This document shows positions 60,801-64,000 of a DNA stretch of 64,000 bases, one piece after another. Position numbers and translations under genes: made by a program. The DNA comes from Aldehydirespirator sp965203575 (GTDB taxonomy: Bacteria; Actinomycetota; Acidimicrobiia; Acidimicrobiales; Aldehydirespiratoraceae): the NCBI GenBank assembly GCA_965203575.1, contig OZ241894.1:1488001-1552000 (forward strand). Reading direction: 5' to 3'. Every line of letters begins with the position of its first letter. The stretch's first letter is position 1. Under the pieces are notes generated by a model that made no database searches, was not told where the DNA came from, and was given only the letters and a program-made list of their open reading frames with translations.

Positions 60801-63800
60801 GGGCTTGGATTCGGAACCTTCGGGCCCGAGGTGGTCACGAAGGCCGAGCTGGTCGTGCCTGCCCCGCCCGGCATGCCGGCGGCGGCGCTGGCGGCGACAC
60901 CGCTGGTGTTCACCACGGCCGCGCTGGCCTTCGATGCGACCGGGCTCAAGGCTGACGAGCGAGTCCTGATCCATGCCGCCTCCGGGGGCGTGGGCCTGGC
61001 CGCGATCGGCCTGGCTCGTGCCGCCGGAGCGGAGGTGTTCGCCACGGCCAGTCCATCCAAGCAGCCGTACCTGCGGTCGCTAGGAGTGGAGCACGTCTTC
61101 AACAGCCGCGACACCGCATTCGGCGGCGAGATCCTCGAAGCAACCTCCGGCGAGGGCGTACATGTCGTGGTGAACAGCCTCACCGGAGAGGGCTTCATCG
61201 AGGCGAGCCTGTCGTGTCTGGCTCCCGGCGGACGCTTCGCGGAATTGGGCCGGCGCGACATCATGACCGCTGACCAGATGGCCGCGGTCCGCGCCGACGT
61301 CAGCTATTCGATCCTGGAGTTGGACACTCTGAAGCAGACCGACCCGGGCCGGGCCGGAGAGGTCCTCTCCGGGGTGATGGCCCGGGTGGTGGCCGGGGAG
61401 CTGCAGCCGCCGGTTCACAGCCTGTGGCCCATGTCGGAGGCGACGGCTGCAATGGAGTTCATGCAGTCGGCCCGACATGTCGGCAAGAACGTGCTGGCTG
61501 TACCTCCGCTGGCGCGGGGCTGGCTGCGCTCCGATCGGACCTATCTGGTGACCGGCGGTCTGGGCGGCATCGGACAGGCCGTGGCCGGTTGGCTGGCGGA
61601 GCGGGGCGCGGCGACGATCGTGCTGAACGGGCGCCGGGCTCCCGACCCCGACGCCGTCGAGGCCATCGACTCACTGCGCCAGCGAGGCGTCGACGTGCGC
61701 GTGGAGCTGGCCGACGTGACCGACGCGGCCGCTATGGATCGGATGCTGGCCCGGATGGATGAGGCGCTGCCGCCTCTGGCGGGGATCGTCCACAGCGTGG
61801 GAGTGCTGTCGGACGGCTCGATCGCCAATCAGGAATGGGAACGGTTCGAGAAGGTCCTAGGGCCCAAGGTGCTTGGTGCCTGGCACCTTCACCGTGCCAC
61901 CGAACACCGAGATCTGGACCTGTTCGTGCTCTTCTCGAGCGTTGCCGGCGTTCTGGGCAACTCGGGCCAGACCAACCATGGGGCGGCCAACGCGTTCCTG
62001 GACCAGCTGTCCCGCCACCGTCGCGCCCGGGGTCTGACAGGTCAGACCATCGCCTGGGGAGCCTGGTCGGGCCTCGGGGAGGCCGAGGAGCACCGGGAGC
62101 GGCTCGCCGGACGGCTGGCCGCGTCGGGGAAGGGCTGGATCCCGCCCGAGCAGGGCATGAAGGCATTCGACCGCCTGGTGCGATCCGATATCGCCACAAC
62201 CACCGTGGCTGCGGTCGACTGGCCGGTCTACGCCGAGGGATTCGAGGTTCCTCCACCGCTGCTGGAGGATCTGCTCGTGGACGAGTCGGGAGGCGAGGCC
62301 GATGCGGCCGCGGCCGCGGAGGACCTGATGTCACAGCTGCGGGCCGCGCCGGCGTCGGAGTTCGGGGACCTGCTGGCGTCTTTCCTGCAGCGGGAGCTCC
62401 AGGCGGTGCTGCGGCTGCCGACCGAGCCCTCCCCAGCGGCCGAGTTCTCCGATCTGGGGATGGACTCGCTGATGGCTGTCGAGTTGAGAAACCGTCTGAA
62501 CCGTGCCTTCGCCGGAGAGTACGTGGCTTCCAACACGGTGGTGTTCGACTATCCCGACGTCACCAGCCTGGCCCACTACCTGGCTGGGGAACTCGAGGAT
62601 GTCAGCGAGGCCACCGCCCAGCCGGATCCAATCCCGGAGTCCGGACCGGAACAAGCAGCCGATCCGGAGCCACGGCCCGAGCCGCTACGGGCAGTCGAAC
62701 CGGAACGAGCGGCAGAGCCCGAGGCCGAGCGGACGCCGACAACCGCGGAGAGGCCGCGCTGGTCGGCCCGCCGGACCGGTGACGAGATCGCCGTGGTGGG
62801 TATGGCCTGCCGCTTCCCCGGCGCACCGGACCTCCCGTCCTTCTGGCACCTGCTGGAGACCGGCACAGACGCCGTCACCGACGGGCGTAGTGACGGCGGG
62901 CCTGGGCCCGGAGTCGTCGGTGATCCGGCCTCCGAGGATGTCGCCTGCCGGCGGGGCGGGTTCGTCGAGGAGATCGACCGGTTCGACTCCAGGTTCTTCC
63001 GGATCTCGCCCATCGAGGCCCGCATGATGGACCCGGCCCAGCGGATGCTGCTGGAGACGACCTGGCACGCCCTCGAGGACGCCGGCATCGATCCGGCCCG
63101 GCTGAAGGGCACCCGAACCGGGGTGTACGCCGGGGTGGGCGACAGCGAGTACCGGCGGGTTGTCGCGGCCGGCGGCATTGACGACAACTCGCTGGGCACG
63201 GCCGGATGCGTGACGGTCGGACGGATCGCGTTCGCGCTGGGTCTGGAGGGCCCGGCCATGCCGGTCAACACAGCCTGTGCCTCGGCGCTGGCCGCGGTGC
63301 ACCAGGCCGTAACGGCACTCCAGCGCAAGGAGATCGATCTGGCCCTGGTCGGAGCAGTGAACGCGGCCCTGTCCCCCGCCATGACCCGATTCCTCACCGA
63401 CAACGGGCTGCTGTCGCCCGACGGGCGGTGCAAGACCTTCGACGCCTCGGCCGACGGCTACGTGCGAGGCGAGGGCTGCGGGATGGTCGTCCTCAAGCGG
63501 CTCAGCGAGGCCGAGGCCGACGGGGACCGGATCTGGGCCGTGGTCCTCGGGTCGGCGGTCAACCAGAACGGCGCCACCCTGGGCCTCACCCTCCCCAACG
63601 GCCGGGCCCAGCAGCGGGCCATCGCAGACGCTCTGGAACGGGCCCGCGTCGCGCCCTCAGAGGTCGACTACCTGGAGGCCCACGGTCTGGGAACGAAAAT
63701 GGGAGATCCTGCAGAGGTCGACGCAGCCATGGCGGTGTACGGGCAGGGAAGAGATCCACAGCAGCCACTGCTGCTCGGCTCGGTCAAGACCAACATCGGA

Positions 63801-64000
63801 CACCTGGAGTACGCGTCGGGAGTCGCTGGCCTGATCAAGGCCGTGCTGGCCATGAGAATGGGCGCAATACCAGCCCATCTGAACTTCCAGAACCCGAACC
63901 CCCAGATCCAGTGGGACCAGCTGCCGGTGCGGGTTACATCCACCCGGACGGACTGGCCCTCAGACCGTGGCCGTCCCCCCAGAGCGGGAGTCAATTCCTT
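54837..64000 (+). CDS. Modular type I polyketide synthase (3'-truncated by the window edge)
   Basis: ATG 54837 with GGGGG upstream; at least 3054 aa, continuing past the window. Order: KS (about 18-445; Cys193 in DTACSSS, His328, His368), AT (about 586-895; Ser680 in GHSLGE), DH (about 955-1240; His992 in LADHRVFG, Asp1175 in LLDGCFQAL), C-methyltransferase (about 1290-1640; LEVGAGTGSAT), KR structural half, ER (about 1918-2230; IHAASGGVGLAAI), KR (about 2233-2410; VTGGLGGIG), ACP (Ser2544 in GMDSLMAVE), a Pro/Glu-rich linker, then KS2 (Cys2814 in NTACASAL). It would add a fully reduced, alpha-methylated unit. GHSLGE rather than GHSQGE favours malonyl-CoA. The KR Tyr position is His2381. No loading domain precedes KS1. 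Confidence 0.93.
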   Translation, partial: MAVKTPAGAGSRGFPASGTPIAIVGMACKFPGADNLPAFWRLLETGQNAVTEGEPGSGVGRVGEMFRDSVPEKPACRFGAFVDGIDQFDAEFFRISPTEAQLLDPQQRMMLETSWQALEDAGIDPETLRGTRTAVYAGISNLDYRILILESSRAADPAESLYSVTGTSLNTAIGRVAFALGLHGPAMAVDTACSSSLVGLHQAANSLQLQEADVVLAGGVQAVLTGRLVEMRANAGMLAPDGRCKTFDSAANGYVRGEGCGMMVLKRLADAEADGDRIWGVLLGSAVNQDGASQGLTVPSPQAQQECITEALARAGVAPAEVDYLEAHGTGTPVGDPIEAHAADAAYGHRRPEDRPLLIGSVKTNFGHLESAAGVAGVMKAVLAMKHGAIPRHLNYQDPSPRIEWDRLLLQVTAEQTEWPSHPDRPPLAGVSAFGWSGTNAHVVLEGYGPPDTARAESESDGGQWPAGPARPIAVALPETGAGSMAAPTLEARPARLLPLSTRSPEAVGDLAQSYRSWLDENSGDIFSGPAGSDPVLSDMAWSAATGRSHFPHRAGLVFRDVASLRQKLDELAASGSMSPSRAATKVAFAYTGQASQWEGMGRALYKTEPVVRAVLDRCDAAMRELRGVSLLPVMFGEPGAGGELDDPGWTQPAIYTLECALAALWSSLGIRPDVVVGHSLGEIAAAQTAGIFSLEDGLRFAAFRGGLMSDLPEQGSMGAVFAPADRVTEAVQQFHADHGDSRLTIAADNGLHQVLSGPADEVEAVLDRFESEKVKIRRLRSSQGYHSALVEPALDELEAVLADAEVTSPRIEVVSSMLGRALAPGETFDGPYWRRQTRQSVRFRECVEALAEMGVDAVIEIGPGEVLAPMALMAWPQKAGTADPVTVPSLQRPSERRPVPADGCGFLDAVAAAYEAGLPVSLDKLFAGESRRRVPLPGYPFQRRRHWVEPSRHRRQDAGHPLLGVRHGSPRGETRFEAEMLGSDPAWLADHRVFGRVVMPGAVYGAMAASAASALGEAAVSSTAVSRTVVVEHLQLHSPLVFAEPDTGDESRPQGRTIQFVVDPSDGAMSQRFEIFSRAPSADNWTLHAEGRVSSGAGLHAVPEPTDIEALTAGLEPADISSIYQAKAAVGIDFGPAFHTLEAVWTRAGEAVAVVSVPDTVDRSGLDVHPILLDGCFQALSAARDANGATMQGTTYMPFGWERLRLTGALPERVVCHARMRDPSTSHPSTASASGPAEVLTGDLWLYSPDGAPLGELVGFTVKRATRAALLSAVEGLSDLLYEVVWRDRPLAEQMPGADFLLDPEAVAEQTGTLEEHLSREGVAFADRAELLSDLERLSRAYVLAALARLGWQRRTGDHLDPEDLRQQLGVADHHQRLFGRLLEMLAEAGVLEPADGGGWTVAVGESDPLPDEPLENPSRLAAELVPRHAHGSNELGLLRRCGDALAEVLKGKADPLALLFGDEPSAADLYLKAPGSRASNRLLADAVSVAVSDLPEGRRLRVLEVGAGTGSATAAILPRVEAAAVDYTFTDISAGFFTEAEERLSGFDVPIEYRTLDIESDPSAQGFDSHRYDLVIAANVLHATADLGQSLAHCRQLLAPSGQLVALEVVRGRAYQDLTFGLLDGWWRFNDSYRPSHALADAGVWRRALADAGLEAAEVLGADELDGGRPLGPGVIVARGPEAVREQAGVWLLAADQGGVASELAARLAACNQTVVLAGEAAGSEAEEADHIARTEIDIESRQSWRSVIESLPASPPLRGVVHLSALDGHGPEATTAGMAADVKRAVGSALALVQGLTDVDATPTEGVLLVTKGAQILERERSGQLAGATLWGFGKALAREAQHLRARMIDLDPAGQGLPDGLVEELFSGDAETHVAYRDGERKAARVVRSGSGPTRLALPEEPGWRLSPDPGGALEELRAEPVSPRTLEPGEVRVAVDVAGLNFRDVLVGMAMLEEGSLLGREMCGHIVETAPDVAGLATGDRVVGLGFGTFGPEVVTKAELVVPAPPGMPAAALAATPLVFTTAALAFDATGLKADERVLIHAASGGVGLAAIGLARAAGAEVFATASPSKQPYLRSLGVEHVFNSRDTAFGGEILEATSGEGVHVVVNSLTGEGFIEASLSCLAPGGRFAELGRRDIMTADQMAAVRADVSYSILELDTLKQTDPGRAGEVLSGVMARVVAGELQPPVHSLWPMSEATAAMEFMQSARHVGKNVLAVPPLARGWLRSDRTYLVTGGLGGIGQAVAGWLAERGAATIVLNGRRAPDPDAVEAIDSLRQRGVDVRVELADVTDAAAMDRMLARMDEALPPLAGIVHSVGVLSDGSIANQEWERFEKVLGPKVLGAWHLHRATEHRDLDLFVLFSSVAGVLGNSGQTNHGAANAFLDQLSRHRRARGLTGQTIAWGAWSGLGEAEEHRERLAGRLAASGKGWIPPEQGMKAFDRLVRSDIATTTVAAVDWPVYAEGFEVPPPLLEDLLVDESGGEADAAAAAEDLMSQLRAAPASEFGDLLASFLQRELQAVLRLPTEPSPAAEFSDLGMDSLMAVELRNRLNRAFAGEYVASNTVVFDYPDVTSLAHYLAGELEDVSEATAQPDPIPESGPEQAADPEPRPEPLRAVEPERAAEPEAERTPTTAERPRWSARRTGDEIAVVGMACRFPGAPDLPSFWHLLETGTDAVTDGRSDGGPGPGVVGDPASEDVACRRGGFVEEIDRFDSRFFRISPIEARMMDPAQRMLLETTWHALEDAGIDPARLKGTRTGVYAGVGDSEYRRVVAAGGIDDNSLGTAGCVTVGRIAFALGLEGPAMPVNTACASALAAVHQAVTALQRKEIDLALVGAVNAALSPAMTRFLTDNGLLSPDGRCKTFDASADGYVRGEGCGMVVLKRLSEAEADGDRIWAVVLGSAVNQNGATLGLTLPNGRAQQRAIADALERARVAPSEVDYLEAHGLGTKMGDPAEVDAAMAVYGQGRDPQQPLLLGSVKTNIGHLEYASGVAGLIKAVLAMRMGAIPAHLNFQNPNPQIQWDQLPVRVTSTRTDWPSDRGRPPRAGVNS

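Noticed and set aside
59930..61264. 444-codon minus-strand open frame inside the PKS gene
   Set aside because: High-GC antisense frame; low-complexity Ser/Arg/Pro translation and no motif, while the plus strand encodes clear MT, ER and KR domains.

Overview
This is a gene-dense, high-GC bacterial window with no gap over about 200 bp. GTG starts are common and start/stop overlaps (GTGA, ATGA, TGATG) are frequent. The gene content points to an actinobacterium: F420-type luciferase-like oxidoreductases, many acyl-CoA and crotonase genes, SulP transporters and MMPL. Together with the mixed catabolic repertoire this looks most like an uncultivated, possibly marine, Acidimicrobiia. That placement is inferred from gene content only; there is no rRNA or other phylogenetic marker here.

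Layout. 1-5181: a CoA-ester catabolic block (5'-truncated acyl-CoA dehydrogenase, crotonase, CaiB-type CoA transferase; thiolase and double-hotdog MaoC protein on the other strand). 5207-7377: two translationally coupled M24 proteins, one with all metal ligands and one without. 7580-16758: two SulP transporter genes (one wrecked by an internal deletion, one intact) bracketing bioA, an LLM oxidoreductase, a nitroreductase, bioF and bioD. 16910-18861: a fatty-acid desaturase divergent from an XRE regulator, with repeated GTAGC boxes between them. 18888-29637: crotonase, two VOC proteins, an NTF2-like protein, an M1-type lipoprotein peptidase, a methyltransferase, two more LLM enzymes, an SDR, a class III aminotransferase and a YeiH-type membrane protein. 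29663-43247: two amidohydrolase paralogues, an O-methyltransferase, a serine hydrolase, a VapBC module, an M20 carbamoylase, two MDR/ADH enzymes, four VOC-related genes including a duplicated VOC pair, an FGGY kinase and an acetamidase/formamidase. 43266-46854: MMPL and MFS transporters. 46965-52809: a compact operon with two Rieske oxygenase alpha subunits, one beta subunit, a class I aldolase, a DUF1989 protein and an MBL protein carrying a ferredoxin-like N-terminus. 53001-54764: a nucleobase-type permease fused to a histidine-kinase-like ATPase domain. 54837-64000: the 5' 9.1 kb of a modular type I polyketide synthase (KS-AT-DH-cMT-ER-KR-ACP-KS...), running off the window.

The most unusual item is a family of seven dispersed repeats with a 48-bp core and an upstream 10-bp box, lying between or inside gene ends. 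Two copies share an approximately 129-bp unit. In some places the core is translated: it forms the C-terminal tail of the FGGY kinase, provides the probable start codon of the acetamidase, and forms most of a 34-codon ORF between bioF and bioD. Most copies lie just upstream of a gene in the same orientation.

How the genes work together: much of the window is degradation of CoA esters and nitrogen-containing organics (amidohydrolases, carbamoylase, acetamidase, aminotransferase, Rieske oxygenases, TauD-type dioxygenase), alongside biotin synthesis and a reducing, C-methylating polyketide line. No transposase, integrase, CRISPR array, tRNA or rRNA was recognised.
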